Assembly: GCF_016583795.1 (NCBI RefSeq)
Contig: NZ_NRRS01000002.1
Location: 1 to 64,000, forward strand
Length of the DNA: 64,000 nt
From: Rhabdochromatium marinum
GTDB lineage: Bacteria > Pseudomonadota > Gammaproteobacteria > Chromatiales > Chromatiaceae
Direction: 5' to 3'
Below the pieces are notes generated by a model that worked only from the letters and a program-made list of their open reading frames with translations, was not told the DNA's origin and did not search any database. The position numbers and the translations under genes are program-made. Numbering within the stretch: the stretch's first letter is position 1; every line of letters begins with the position of its first letter. This document shows positions 15,986-24,591 of the stretch, piece by piece.

Positions 15986-16067
15986 TTCCGCAGTCAGCCC
16001 CCGCAGTCAGCCCTGGCCGCTCACACCGCCAGCCCTTTAACCCTTAGTTCTGACCAAGAGAGACATC

Positions 16068-16379
16068 ATGCCCCGTTCCCAACATCGCACAGGTGGTCGC
16101 CATCAACGCCAGCGCGGTCATCGTTCAGGTGATTGCATCCGTGAAATTCGCACACTTGATGAGATCCCTCCAGGAGGGCGGGCACGGATTCGTGGCCACC
16201 GCGCTCATGGCGCGGTGCGTCAGCGTTTGCTTGACCTGGGGTTGCATCCCCAGGCCGATGTCATCATGGTGCGCGCTGCTCCGCTCGGAGACCCGCTGGA
16301 AATCCAGCTAGACTCGTCTTTAATCGCCCTAAGGCGCGCTGAGGCCGTGCTGATTGACATTGATGCGGTGAGTGACTAA
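16068..16379 (+). CDS. feoA: FeoA-domain protein
   Basis: A 103-residue protein with a basic, His/Arg-rich N-terminal extension (1-24) and a FeoA SH3-like domain (25-103): LDEIPPGGRARIRG, RQRLLDLGLHPQADVIMVRAAPLGDPLEIQL and LALRR-like ALRRAEAVLI. FeoA proteins assist ferrous-iron transport by FeoB or act as iron-dependent partners. No feoB is in the window, so this copy probably serves the neighbouring P1B ATPase system. It begins 82 bases after the ATPase gene with AGAGAG as a weak ribosome site. Its last 116 bases are overlapped antisense by the HMA-like gene. Confidence 0.8.
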   Translation: MPRSQHRTGGRHQRQRGHRSGDCIREIRTLDEIPPGGRARIRGHRAHGAVRQRLLDLGLHPQADVIMVRAAPLGDPLEIQLDSSLIALRRAEAVLIDIDAVSD

Positions 16380-16875
16380 GCACAGACCCGAGCTCGCCAT
16401 TCCACCAGCAGCGCAAGGTTTGGCGCATCATCCAACGGCTGAGCCGCACATTCATGCGGCACAGCATGACAATGCCAGGCGCCGGTGGCCCAGAGAGGGC
16501 CAGGCTTTGCGCTGGTTCGCGACGCTTGAATCGCTCGCGAATCATGAGCGTGGGCAATCGCCACCAGCCGCCCTGTGACTGGCGCTGGGACTTGGGCAAC
16601 AACGCACCTGCTGCGGCGCCCGCAACAACGACGGCCGCCGTGGGTGTGCTTGCGGGGAGCAAAGCCTGCAAGCGTTGCTGCAGCGCTTCGGCGCTGACGC
16701 GCTGCGGATCATGGCGTATCACAACACTGGCACACGTCGGATTGGCGCGAACCGCATGAACACCATCGCAGCGCCGCAGCTGATCAGGTAATGCACTGGC
16801 AAGACGGGAATCGGTGCGCAACAAGGGAAGATGCAGGCGCAGGCGCCCTGGAACCTGATGGCGAATCTCAAGCAT
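16264..16875 (-). CDS. HMA-like protein resembling the ATPase N-terminus, FezC-type candidate
   Basis: A 203-residue frame. Residues 1-75 (LEIRHQVPGRLRLHLPLL, then VRANPTCASVVIRHDP) match the N-terminal HMA-like domain of the P1B ATPase, including the PGRLRL motif and absent CxxC. A short hydrophobic helix (AAVVVAGAAAGALLP) follows, then a basic region. GC at third positions stays high (about 73 percent over 60 codons) down to 16381, so the frame seems used that far; the final 38 codons lie antisense to feoA and may be an overrun. The ATG at 16875 sits 40 bases from a Fur-like site. Divergent from the porin. Confidence 0.6.
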   Translation of the reverse strand: MLEIRHQVPGRLRLHLPLLRTDSRLASALPDQLRRCDGVHAVRANPTCASVVIRHDPQRVSAEALQQRLQALLPASTPTAAVVVAGAAAGALLPKSQRQSQGGWWRLPTLMIRERFKRREPAQSLALSGPPAPGIVMLCRMNVRLSRWMMRQTLRCWWNGELGSVLSHSPHQCQSARPQRALGRLKTSLAGFPAGLRAEQRAP

Positions 16876-16914
16876 AGCGGAAAACTCCTCACAAAAACTT
16901 GTGCACAGTATAGT

Positions 16915-16933
16915 ATTGCGAAAGATTCTCAAA
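16915..16933. promoter_or_regulatory. Fur-box-like site upstream of the HMA-like gene
   Basis: ATTGCGAAAGATTCTCAAA, 40 bases from the ATG at 16875. Aligned with the sites at 4719 and 17004 it shares TGCGA and GATTC at identical spacing, and its right half (GATTCTCA) is close to classical Fur half-sites. Confidence 0.65.
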
Positions 16934-17003
16934 AGCAATAGCATTGTTGTTGCAAAAACTGCACAATACCGTTGCAAAACGCCGTCAGTTACGCTATAAA
17001 ACA

Positions 17004-17022
17004 AATGCGACTGATTCGCTTT
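17004..17022. promoter_or_regulatory. Fur-box-like site upstream of the porin
   Basis: AATGCGACTGATTCGCTTT, 34 bases upstream of the porin ATG. It matches the 4719 and 16915 sites in TGCGA-N2-GATTC. A second Fur-like site in the same divergent intergenic region supports iron control of both flanking genes. Confidence 0.65.
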
Positions 17023-17055
17023 CTTTTTAATTTACCCTTCTGAGTTCAGGCTCCC

Positions 17056-18291
17056 ATGACAATCAGTAAATCTCTCACAGGCGCGGCCGCCGCCGCGCTC
17101 GCCAGTACCCTTAGCGCACCCAGCTTTGCTCAGTTGACCCTTGAACAACGGGTCGAGCAGCTCGAACGCGAAAACGCCCGGCAGGCGACACAGATCGCCG
17201 AACAGCAACAAGCGTTCAGCGGTGCCCCGCAGCGCGTTGGCAAACTCGAAGACGCCTTGGACAGCGGCCTAGGTGGCGGCTGGTTCCAAAACATTGAGAT
17301 CGGCGGGGTGATCGAAGTCGAGGCCTCCTACATCGACCCCTACGAGGGTGATTCCACCTCGGATCTGGTGCTCGCCACCTTCGAGCTCGGCCTGGCTTCG
17401 CAGGTGAATGACTGGGTCGGCATCGAGGCCTCGCTACTTTATGAAGATGACGACACCGATCTGGAAGTCGATCTGGCCTTCATTACCATTCATAACCCGG
17501 ATGTCTCGCCGGTGTTCTTCACCGCCGGGCAGTTCTATGTGCCCTTCGGCGTCTACGAGACCAATTTGGTCTCGGACCCGCTAACGCTGGAAATTGGCGA
17601 AAGCCGCGAGGTCGCCGCGCAGCTCGGCTTTCTTTATGAGGGTTTCAATGGCAGCGTCTATGCCTTTAATGGAGACAATGACATCAATGGCGATGACCGC
17701 ATCGAAAGCTGGGGCGTCAATCTGGGCTATGCGATGGACACCGACCGCTACAGCCTGACCGTCGGCGCGGGCTATATCAATGATCTCGGTGACTCCGACA
17801 CCCTACAAGATAGCGTAGCCGATAACCGCTCAGACGCTTACCAAGCGCTGGTGGATGGCGAAGATCCCCGGGCTAGCTGGTTCAGTACCGATCCGAGTGA
17901 GCGCACCGGCGGTTGGACAGCCAACATGGGCGTTGGTGTCGGTGACTTCAGTTTCATTGCCGAGTACCTGTCGGCCAGTGACCGTTTCGACGTCGACAGC
18001 TTGGCCTACCGCGACAAGGGCGCCGAACCCTCAGCCTGGAATCTTGAGATCGGCTACAATTTCCCGGTCTTTGGGCGCGACAGCGTCGCTGCACTTGCGT
18101 ATCAGGGCACCGAAGAAGCCGTTGCCCTGGAACTGCCCGAGACCAGTTGGCTGATTGGTTGGTCAGTGGAGGTCTTCGACCGCACCGCGTTGTCGTTTGA
18201 ATACCGCCACGACAGCGATTACAGCCGCCGCAATGGCGGCACGGGCGAAGACGCCAGCGCAGTCGTCGCACAGCTGGCGGTTGAGTTCTAA
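17056..18291 (+). CDS. LbtU-family outer-membrane porin/siderophore receptor
   Basis: A 411-residue outer-membrane protein. A signal peptide ends at SFAQ, followed by a short coiled coil (LEQRVEQLERENARQATQIAEQ, about 28-55) and a beta-barrel with alternating strands ending in ...LAVEF, the terminal Phe typical of BAM substrates. Strand pattern and acidic loops fit the LbtU family, which mediates TonB-independent siderophore uptake in Legionella. Acidic turns (DDDTD, NGDNDINGDD) could bind cations. A Fur-like site lies just upstream. Substrate is not determined by sequence. Confidence 0.75.
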   Translation: MTISKSLTGAAAAALASTLSAPSFAQLTLEQRVEQLERENARQATQIAEQQQAFSGAPQRVGKLEDALDSGLGGGWFQNIEIGGVIEVEASYIDPYEGDSTSDLVLATFELGLASQVNDWVGIEASLLYEDDDTDLEVDLAFITIHNPDVSPVFFTAGQFYVPFGVYETNLVSDPLTLEIGESREVAAQLGFLYEGFNGSVYAFNGDNDINGDDRIESWGVNLGYAMDTDRYSLTVGAGYINDLGDSDTLQDSVADNRSDAYQALVDGEDPRASWFSTDPSERTGGWTANMGVGVGDFSFIAEYLSASDRFDVDSLAYRDKGAEPSAWNLEIGYNFPVFGRDSVAALAYQGTEEAVALELPETSWLIGWSVEVFDRTALSFEYRHDSDYSRRNGGTGEDASAVVAQLAVEF

Positions 18292-18372
18292 GCCTGATCC
18301 ACAACAAACCCGCCAGGAAAACCCGGCGCCGCCGGTAGGCAGCACCGGGCCCCCTCCCACACGGCAACGCCT

Positions 18373-19632
18373 ATGCAAGAAGTCGTTTTGATCGAAGTGA
18401 CCGGGCGCGACCGCCCCGGCCTCACCATGACCCTGACCCAGACCCTGGCGCGTAATCGGGTGCGCATCCTCGACATCGGCCAGTCGGTGATTCACAACAC
18501 CCTGGCGCTTGGCCTTCTGGTCGAGCTGCCCGCCGACAACGCCGGCTGTCAGGTGTTTCGTGAGCTGTTGTTCGCCGCCCACCGTCTGGGGTTGGATGCG
18601 CACTTCACCCCCATCGAATCCGACGCCTATGAAGACTGGGTGCGTGAACAGGGCCAGCCGCGCCATATTCTGACCCTGCTGGGCAGCGTCATCAACGCCG
18701 AGCACATCGCCCAGGTCTCCGCTGTGGTCAGTCAGCAGGGGCTGAACATCGACCAGATCACCCGACTGTCGGGGCGCATTTCCCAACGCCCAGCGGTTGC
18801 CGAGCCACCCGCGCATGCGGCCGGTACTCGCCCGGCCTGCGTGGAACTCTGGCTGCGCGGCCCAGTGCCGGACATCTCCGCCCTGCACGCCAGCTTTCTG
18901 GAGCTGGGCAGTCGGCTTGATGTCGATATTGCCATTCAGGAAGACGACATTTTCCGCCGCAACCGCCGCTTGGTGTGCTTTGACATGGACTCCACCCTGA
19001 TCCAGACCGAGGTCATCGACGAGTTGGCCGCCGCCGCTGGTGTCGGCGCACAGGTTGCTGCTATCACGGAACGCGCCATGCGCGGCGAGCTGGACTTCAG
19101 CGCCAGCTTCCACGAGCGGGTTGCGCTACTTAAAGGACTGGAAGAATCCGTGCTGGCCGAGATCGCCGCACGGTTGCCAATCACCGAGGGCGCCGAGCGG
19201 CTGATTGGCAGCTTAAAGGCACTGGGCTACCGCATCGCCATTTTGTCCGGTGGCTTTACCTATTTCGCCGAGTATCTGCAACAGCGCTTGGGCATCGACA
19301 TCGTCCACGCCAATCCGCTCGACATTCAGGATGGCCGCCTGACCGGCCAGGTCACCGCCCCCATCGTCGATGGTGCGCGCAAAGCCCAACTGTTGCGCGA
19401 AATCGCCGCTCAGGAAGATGTGCGTTTGGAACAGGTGATTGCCGTCGGTGATGGCGCCAATGATCTGCCGATGCTGGCCATCGCCGGACTGGGCATTGCC
19501 TTTCATGCCAAGCCCGTGGTGAAGGAGCAGGCGCGGCATTCGCTGGCCTCAGTGGGATTGGATGGCATTTTGTATCTGTTGGGGATGCGGGATCGGGATT
19601 TGGAAGCATTGCGTGAGGTGGGAACATCGTAA
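18373..19632 (+). CDS. serB: phosphoserine phosphatase with N-terminal ACT-like domains
   Basis: A 419-residue enzyme for the last step of serine synthesis. Residues 1-170 hold two ACT-like regulatory domains (IEVTGRDRPGLTMTL; LTLLGSVINAEHIAQVS). The HAD core has the nucleophile in DMDSTL (D204), the lid with EVIDELAAAAG, SGGFTYF, and GDGANDLPML. This long form is common in gamma- and betaproteobacteria and mycobacteria. It follows the porin by 81 bases and is probably independently transcribed. Confidence 0.95.
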   Translation: MQEVVLIEVTGRDRPGLTMTLTQTLARNRVRILDIGQSVIHNTLALGLLVELPADNAGCQVFRELLFAAHRLGLDAHFTPIESDAYEDWVREQGQPRHILTLLGSVINAEHIAQVSAVVSQQGLNIDQITRLSGRISQRPAVAEPPAHAAGTRPACVELWLRGPVPDISALHASFLELGSRLDVDIAIQEDDIFRRNRRLVCFDMDSTLIQTEVIDELAAAAGVGAQVAAITERAMRGELDFSASFHERVALLKGLEESVLAEIAARLPITEGAERLIGSLKALGYRIAILSGGFTYFAEYLQQRLGIDIVHANPLDIQDGRLTGQVTAPIVDGARKAQLLREIAAQEDVRLEQVIAVGDGANDLPMLAIAGLGIAFHAKPVVKEQARHSLASVGLDGILYLLGMRDRDLEALREVGTS

Positions 19633-19667
19633 TCCTCCACGCCGGCATGGCAGTCAATACATAGCCG

Positions 19668-19684
19668 TTGGTACGCTTTATGCT
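19668..19684 (+). promoter_or_regulatory. sigma54-type promoter upstream of amt
   Basis: TTGGTACGCTTTATGCT has GG and GC ten bases apart and matches 14 of 17 positions of the sigma54 consensus (YTGGCACGRNNNTTGCW). The start of transcription would be near 19695, 37 bases before the amt ATG. NtrC control is expected; no enhancer site was identified. Confidence 0.6.
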
Positions 19685-19731
19685 TTGATGGCGCCGCTCC
19701 CAGTACAACAACGTTAAAGAGGAGGTCAAGT

Positions 19732-20937
19732 ATGGAGCCACTGCAAGCCGGCACCGATGTCCTGTTTCTGCTCATCGGCGCCGTGATGGTGCTCGCCATG
19801 CACGCCGGATTCGCATTTTTGGAAGTCGGGACTGTGCGCGCGAAAAATCAGGTCAATGCGTTGTCCAAGATTTTAAGCGACTTTTCAATCTCGACCATCG
19901 CCTATTTTTTCATCGGTTTTCTGGTCGCTTATGGCGTCAATTTTTTCCAAGATGCCAACGCTTTACAGGACAAGAACGGCTATGAGCTTGTCAAGTTCTT
20001 CTTTCTGCTCACCTTTGCGGCCGCCATTCCCGCCATCATCTCCGGCGGCATTGCCGAGCGCGCACGCTTCTATCCACAGCTGCTCGCCTCCTTTGTGATC
20101 GTCAGCCTGATTTATCCTTTCTTCGAAGGCATCGTCTGGAACGGCAATCTTGGGGTTCAGGGGCTGATCGAACAAGGATTCGGCGCACCATTTCATGACT
20201 TCGCTGGCTCCATTGTGGTGCATGCGATGGGCGGCTGGATTGCCCTCGCCGCCGTGCTGCTGCTCGGTCCGCGCTCCGGGCGCTATCGCCACGATGGCAG
20301 CATGACCGGGCATCCGCCATCGTCCATTCCGTTTCTGTCACTTGGCGCCTGGACGCTAACAGTTGGCTGGTTCGGCTTCAATGTGATGTCGGCGCAGAGC
20401 GTCGAAGCGGTCAGCGGCCTGGTGGCCGTCAATTCCCTGATGGCCATGGTCGGTGGTGTGCTGGCAGCCCTGGTTGTTGGAAAAAATGATCCGGGATTCC
20501 TTCACAACGGCCCCCTCGCTGGTCTGGTCGCGGTCTGCGCCGGCTCAGATCTGATGCACCCTCTTGGTGCGCTAGTGGTTGGAGTCGTCGCTGGTGCGCT
20601 CTTTGTCGTCACCTTCACCCTGACCCAGAACAAATGGAAAATTGATGACGTGCTCGGCGTTTGGCCGCTCCATGGCCTGTGCGGTTTATGGGGTGGGATT
20701 GCCGCTGGCATCTTCGGACTCGAAGCCCTTGGTGGCATGGGCGGAGTGAGCTTCATCGCGCAATTGGCCGGTAGCCTGCTGGGCGTCGTGATTGCACTCG
20801 CCGGGGGCTTCACCGTCTACGGCATCATCAAGCTCACCCTGGGTCTGCGCTTAAGCGAGGAACAGGAATACCAGGGCGCCGACCTCAGCATTCATCGGAT
20901 TACCGCCGAACCGGACTACAACCGCGGCGAAGTTTGA
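19732..20937 (+). CDS. amt: ammonium transporter Amt
   Basis: A 401-residue inner-membrane channel with eleven predicted helices. HAGFAFLEVGTVRAKNQVN, the FHDFAGSIVVHAMGG segment with the first pore His, and WPLHGLCGLWGG with the second His are all present. AGAGGAGG lies eight bases upstream of the ATG. No glnK is adjacent, which is unusual for Amt genes. It faces the nif operon (gap of 7 bases between stops). Confidence 0.95.
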   Translation: MEPLQAGTDVLFLLIGAVMVLAMHAGFAFLEVGTVRAKNQVNALSKILSDFSISTIAYFFIGFLVAYGVNFFQDANALQDKNGYELVKFFFLLTFAAAIPAIISGGIAERARFYPQLLASFVIVSLIYPFFEGIVWNGNLGVQGLIEQGFGAPFHDFAGSIVVHAMGGWIALAAVLLLGPRSGRYRHDGSMTGHPPSSIPFLSLGAWTLTVGWFGFNVMSAQSVEAVSGLVAVNSLMAMVGGVLAALVVGKNDPGFLHNGPLAGLVAVCAGSDLMHPLGALVVGVVAGALFVVTFTLTQNKWKIDDVLGVWPLHGLCGLWGGIAAGIFGLEALGGMGGVSFIAQLAGSLLGVVIALAGGFTVYGIIKLTLGLRLSEEQEYQGADLSIHRITAEPDYNRGEV

Positions 20938-20944
20938 CCCCAAC

Positions 20945-21856
20945 CTACACGAGTGGGCGATTCTCCACAGCCTTGTCGCAGGCGCGCAGCTCGCTGATCC
21001 AAGCCTTTTGGATCTCGCGCTGGCGGCGCTCGGTCAGGGCCTGGTGAATACGCTCACGGGCTTGGGCAAAGCTGGCCTGGCGCGCGGGGGTGATGGACTC
21101 GCAGCACAGCAAATGAAAGCCCAGCGGGGATTCAAGCACGCCACTGATCTCGCCTTCGGCCAACGCGAAGAGGGCGGCATCCAGGGCCGGGTAGAGCTGC
21201 CCGGCGGTTAGGGTGCCGAGACGGCCGTCTTCGAGTGCGCTGGGACACTCGGAATGAGCACGCGCGAGCTGGCCGAAGCCGGCGATATCGCCACAGGTGA
21301 CTTGCGTGACCAAGGACTCAATGCGCGCGCGTGCCGCCGGGCGGCGGTTCTCGGCGAACTCATCATTGATGGTAACGAGCAGATGCCGCGCGGTGCGGGT
21401 CTCGGGCTGACTGAAGCGCTCGGCATGCAGCTCGTAAAACAGCTGCTCGTCGGCTTCGGTTACGGGGGCATGACGCGCCCCGACGGCACGCATTACCGCA
21501 TCGAAACGCAGTTCGCGCTGCAAGGCCCGACGCAACAGGGCGAGATCCAGGTCGTTGAGTGCCAGTTCGCTGAGAAACTCCCGCTCATCGCTGTAGCGCG
21601 CGCGCAACTGGTTCAGCGCCTGCTCGATCTGCTGCTCGGGGATCACCACATCGCGGGCCTCGGGCGCGTTCAGCACCAGGGTTTCGAGGGCGAAACTTTG
21701 CGCCGCGCGCGCTTCGACCTCAGGCCACTGCTCGTCGGACAGAGCGGCCAGACCGCAGGAGAATTTGTCCGCCGCCGCCCGCAGCCGATGATAGTGATAC
21801 TCCGCTGGCTGCTCGGAGGGGGGCTGTGTGGAGGTTGCCTCCGTGACGCCACTCAT
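20945..21856 (-). CDS. nifM: NifM, peptidyl-prolyl isomerase for nitrogenase Fe protein maturation
   Basis: A 303-residue protein with an N-terminal SurA-like helical region (1-135) and a PpiC/parvulin domain (about 150-245: ARHLLVTIN, FGQLARAHSECPSALEDGRLG, FALAEGEISGVLESPLGFHLL). NifM folds NifH. It is the last gene of the operon and overlaps nifZ by ATGA. Confidence 0.9.
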   Translation of the reverse strand: MSGVTEATSTQPPSEQPAEYHYHRLRAAADKFSCGLAALSDEQWPEVEARAAQSFALETLVLNAPEARDVVIPEQQIEQALNQLRARYSDEREFLSELALNDLDLALLRRALQRELRFDAVMRAVGARHAPVTEADEQLFYELHAERFSQPETRTARHLLVTINDEFAENRRPAARARIESLVTQVTCGDIAGFGQLARAHSECPSALEDGRLGTLTAGQLYPALDAALFALAEGEISGVLESPLGFHLLCCESITPARQASFAQARERIHQALTERRQREIQKAWISELRACDKAVENRPLV

Positions 21857-22323
21857 GCAACAGACTCCGTGGCTGTGAACGATTGATCGGCCGGCTCCAG
21901 CGCCGACTCCGGCACTTGCAGCAGATTGGCCTCAGGAAACTGCACATGATAGCCAATCAGCTCGCGCTCGCCACGCAGCACCTTGACCACTTCGCCGGGC
22001 GTGCCAGCTTCGACCAGCACCCGGCCAGCACTGGCCAGCGTCAGACTGGCGACAACCTTATCACGCGTATCGAAGCGGCTTTCGACCCAAACGGCCTCTG
22101 CCGGCTGCAATTCCTGCTCGCGACAGCCGACCACCAGATCCTGATCGACGAAGTGCACGCTGTAGATGAGCTGATCCTGCAGGAAAGTGCCGACATCCCG
22201 CACATAGCCGGTACTGCCGCGCCGGATCAGCAGCGTGCCCCGATCACGCCCGGGAAAGGTGCCATCATTGCGCAGATGCCGGATGACCCGCACCGCATCG
22301 CCGTAATCATACGCCGGACGCAT
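21853..22323 (-). CDS. nifZ: NifZ, P-cluster maturation factor
   Basis: A 156-residue protein with YGDAVRVIRHLRNDGTFPG and a second, related SH3-like segment (GTPGEVVKVLRGERELIGYHVQF), the two-repeat NifZ pattern; GTLLIRRGSTGYVRDVGTFLQD is highly typical. NifZ assists maturation of the second P-cluster of the MoFe protein. Overlaps nifW by 17 bases upstream and nifM by 4 downstream. Confidence 0.9.
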   Translation of the reverse strand: MRPAYDYGDAVRVIRHLRNDGTFPGRDRGTLLIRRGSTGYVRDVGTFLQDQLIYSVHFVDQDLVVGCREQELQPAEAVWVESRFDTRDKVVASLTLASAGRVLVEAGTPGEVVKVLRGERELIGYHVQFPEANLLQVPESALEPADQSFTATESVA

Positions 22324-22654
22324 GAGGCATCCCAGCCAGTAGCCCGTCCAGCCCCACCGTCACCGGCGGTTGGGATTGAAACACGCGAAACACCTTTTCT
22401 GTCTTGGCATCGGAATGGACAAAGTCGCGATAGGCGCCCTGCAACAGATCGCGATGCAGCGCAAAACGCTCCGCCCCTTCCGCCGGCATGCAATCGATCT
22501 GGGCAATATAGTCGTGGAAGCGTTGCAAAATATGCAGACGCTTCACCTGCACGATGGCGGGTTCATAGGGAATGCGAAAATAGTCGAGAAAATCCTCGGC
22601 TGTTTCCAGTTCATCGAGATCTTCGAGATTGAAATCCTGGGTCTGATCCATCAT
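22307..22654 (-). CDS. nifW: NifW, nitrogenase stabilising/protective protein
   Basis: A 115-residue protein with LETAEDFLDYFRIPYEP, ILQRFHDYIA and a VFRVFQ segment, the NifW pattern. It associates with immature MoFe protein and limits oxygen damage. Two tandem ATGs occur at 22654 and 22651; AAGGTG lies six bases upstream of the first. A longer frame to 22744 has no support. Confidence 0.9.
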   Translation of the reverse strand: MMDQTQDFNLEDLDELETAEDFLDYFRIPYEPAIVQVKRLHILQRFHDYIAQIDCMPAEGAERFALHRDLLQGAYRDFVHSDAKTEKVFRVFQSQPPVTVGLDGLLAGMPHASGV

Positions 22655-22709
22655 GGCGGTCACCTTTTGGTTGGAGGCTGGCTCTGTATAAAATCTAGCG
22701 GCATAAAAT

Positions 22710-23261
22710 CTAGCGACGGAACACATGCAGATTATCCCCCGCATTCCGCACTTGCTGCTCGGTCATCAGGGAACGTGCCATGCGCAGCAGGCTGCTGATG
22801 CCGAGTCGCCCGTCAGTGTCAAGTTCGGCAAGCTTCTCGAAGCGCTCCAGCGCGGGCTGCGCCTGGCCCAGACGCAATTCCAGGTAGCCCGCGCCCTTGA
22901 GCGCCAGCAACAAAAAGCGTGTCTGCGTCATGGAGCGCGCGGCGATCTGTTGCAGTCGGGCCTCATCGAGCGTGCGCCAGTCCTGCTCCAGTCCCAGCGC
23001 GCGGTGGCTCAGTGCAATAGCACGTTCGGCCACCATGAGCGCATCCGGCAGGCGATGCTGATAATAATAGTAGCGGTAGAGTGCCACCAGCACACTGAAC
23101 TGCTCAGGGGCCAGAAAATAGGCGCGCAGTAACGCCCGCTCAGCCCCGGCACCGCCATCGCGACCATAGTCATTGGCGGCGTCCTGCAGCAGTGCCTCGA
23201 CCTCGGCCGACAGCGGCTCATCGAAGTACATCTCCTGCGCGCTGAAATCGAGTAAATCCAC
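22710..23261 (-). CDS. TPR-like helical protein inside the nif operon
   Basis: A 183-residue soluble helical protein. AERALLRAYFLAPEQFSVLVALYRYYYYQHRLPDALMVAERAI and GAGYLELRLGQAQPALERFEKLAELD are two TPR-like helical pairs. It lies between nifV and nifW with 32- and 55-base gaps, so it is transcribed with them. Similar unnamed TPR proteins are found in nif clusters of other proteobacteria; a scaffold role in cofactor or P-cluster assembly is plausible but inferred. Confidence 0.75.
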   Translation of the reverse strand: MDLLDFSAQEMYFDEPLSAEVEALLQDAANDYGRDGGAGAERALLRAYFLAPEQFSVLVALYRYYYYQHRLPDALMVAERAIALSHRALGLEQDWRTLDEARLQQIAARSMTQTRFLLLALKGAGYLELRLGQAQPALERFEKLAELDTDGRLGISSLLRMARSLMTEQQVRNAGDNLHVFRR

Positions 23262-23293
23262 GGGCGGACTCCAAGGTTGAACAATGAGCCGGA

Positions 23294-24499
23294 TTAGAGA
23301 ATGATGGGCGCAGCAGCGGATCGGGGCGCCGGGGTGGCACTGAGATCAACCTCGGAGAGAAAACCGCGCAAATCCGCCGTCTCCGGCGAGCGCTTGTTCT
23401 CGGTCACAAAGCGGCGCACGCGCGTCAGCAGAGAGTTGGCCTGCTCGGCCGTCAGGGAGGTATTGAGCTGCTCGGCATAGGCGCGGCACAGGGCATGACG
23501 CCCCGAGTGCTTGCCCAACACCAGCCGATGCGTGCGCCCTAGTTCGGCCGGGTCGATGCCTTGATAGTTGCGCAAGTCTTTCATCAACCCATCGACATGG
23601 ATACCGGCCTCATGGGTAAAGGCGCCAGCGCCGATCAAGCTTTTTTGCCAGGCAACCGGCCGCCCCGAGGCGCTTGCCACCAGCTCTGAGAGGCTGTCGA
23701 AATGGGTCAGATCAACCCCCGTCACACAGCCATGCACATGCTTCAGGCCAATCGCGACTTCCTCCAGAGGCGCATTACCGGCGCGTTCCCCCAGCCCATG
23801 CACGGTCGTATTGACATGGGTGGCTCCAGCCCGCACCGCCGCCAGGGTATTGGCCGTGGCCATGCCCAGGTCATCATGGGCGTGCATTTCAATCTCGCAG
23901 TCGGTGCGTGCGCGCAGATCGCTCAGTGCCGCAAAGACGCCGAAGGGATCCATCAGCCCCAGGGTGTCGGCATAGCGCACCCGCCGCGCTCCGGCAGCCT
24001 GGGCCGTTTCAGCAACCCGCCAGAGGAATTCCGGATCAGCGCGCGAGGCATCCTCACAGCCGACGCCCACCTGAAAGCCCAGCTCCAGCGCGCGCGGCAC
24101 CTGCTGGCGAATCTGCGCCAGCACCCAGTCGCGATCCCGCCCCAGCTTGCGCGCAATCTGCTGATCCGACACCGGAATCGACAGATCAATCAAGTCCACC
24201 GCCAGCCCGCGACTCGCCGCCAGATCGGCCTCGACCATGCGCGCCCACACCATGAGCTGCGCACGCAGCCCCAGCGCAGCCACCGCTTCAATCGAAGCAC
24301 GCTCTTCGGTCCCCATGGCCGGAATGCCGATTTCCAGCTCCGGCACGCCGAGCGCATCCAAGCCACGTGCAATGGCCAATTTTTCTTCCAGCGAAAAAGC
24401 CACACCAGCGGACTGTTCGCCATCGCGCAGCGTGGTGTCATTGATCACAACCACCGCCGGCGCCCGGCTCGGGTGAATGGCCATGGGCGGTTTTGTCAT
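23294..24499 (-). CDS. nifV: homocitrate synthase
   Basis: A 401-residue DRE-TIM enzyme that condenses acetyl-CoA and 2-oxoglutarate to homocitrate, the organic ligand of FeMo-co. [16 protein letters not shown] holds the metal Asp and base Arg, [13 protein letters not shown] the metal histidines, and [19 protein letters not shown] the C-terminal barrel signature; [11 protein letters not shown] and [10 protein letters not shown] follow. The ATG at 24499 has GGAG nine bases upstream; a TTG at 24517 is an unlikely alternative. First gene of nifV-TPR-nifW-nifZ-nifM behind a sigma54-type promoter. Confidence 0.95.
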   Translation of the reverse strand: MTKPPMAIHPSRAPAVVVINDTTLRDGEQSAGVAFSLEEKLAIARGLDALGVPELEIGIPAMGTEERASIEAVAALGLRAQLMVWARMVEADLAASRGLAVDLIDLSIPVSDQQIARKLGRDRDWVLAQIRQQVPRALELGFQVGVGCEDASRADPEFLWRVAETAQAAGARRVRYADTLGLMDPFGVFAALSDLRARTDCEIEMHAHDDLGMATANTLAAVRAGATHVNTTVHGLGERAGNAPLEEVAIGLKHVHGCVTGVDLTHFDSLSELVASASGRPVAWQKSLIGAGAFTHEAGIHVDGLMKDLRNYQGIDPAELGRTHRLVLGKHSGRHALCRAYAEQLNTSLTAEQANSLLTRVRRFVTENKRSPETADLRGFLSEVDLSATPAPRSAAAPIIL

Positions 24500-24591
24500 G
24501 CAGGTCTTCTCCAGCAAAATCCCAAATACCCTGATACCCTCAGCTCAACCAGTTCGACGCCAAACCAGTCGCTGAGTATTACCAGAGCAGA

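Noticed and set aside
16376-16564. Possible frameshifted end of the HMA-like gene, stopping just before the feoA stop
   Set aside because: Third-position GC in this frame is only about 55 percent against 73 percent for the frame used, so a frameshift is not favoured.
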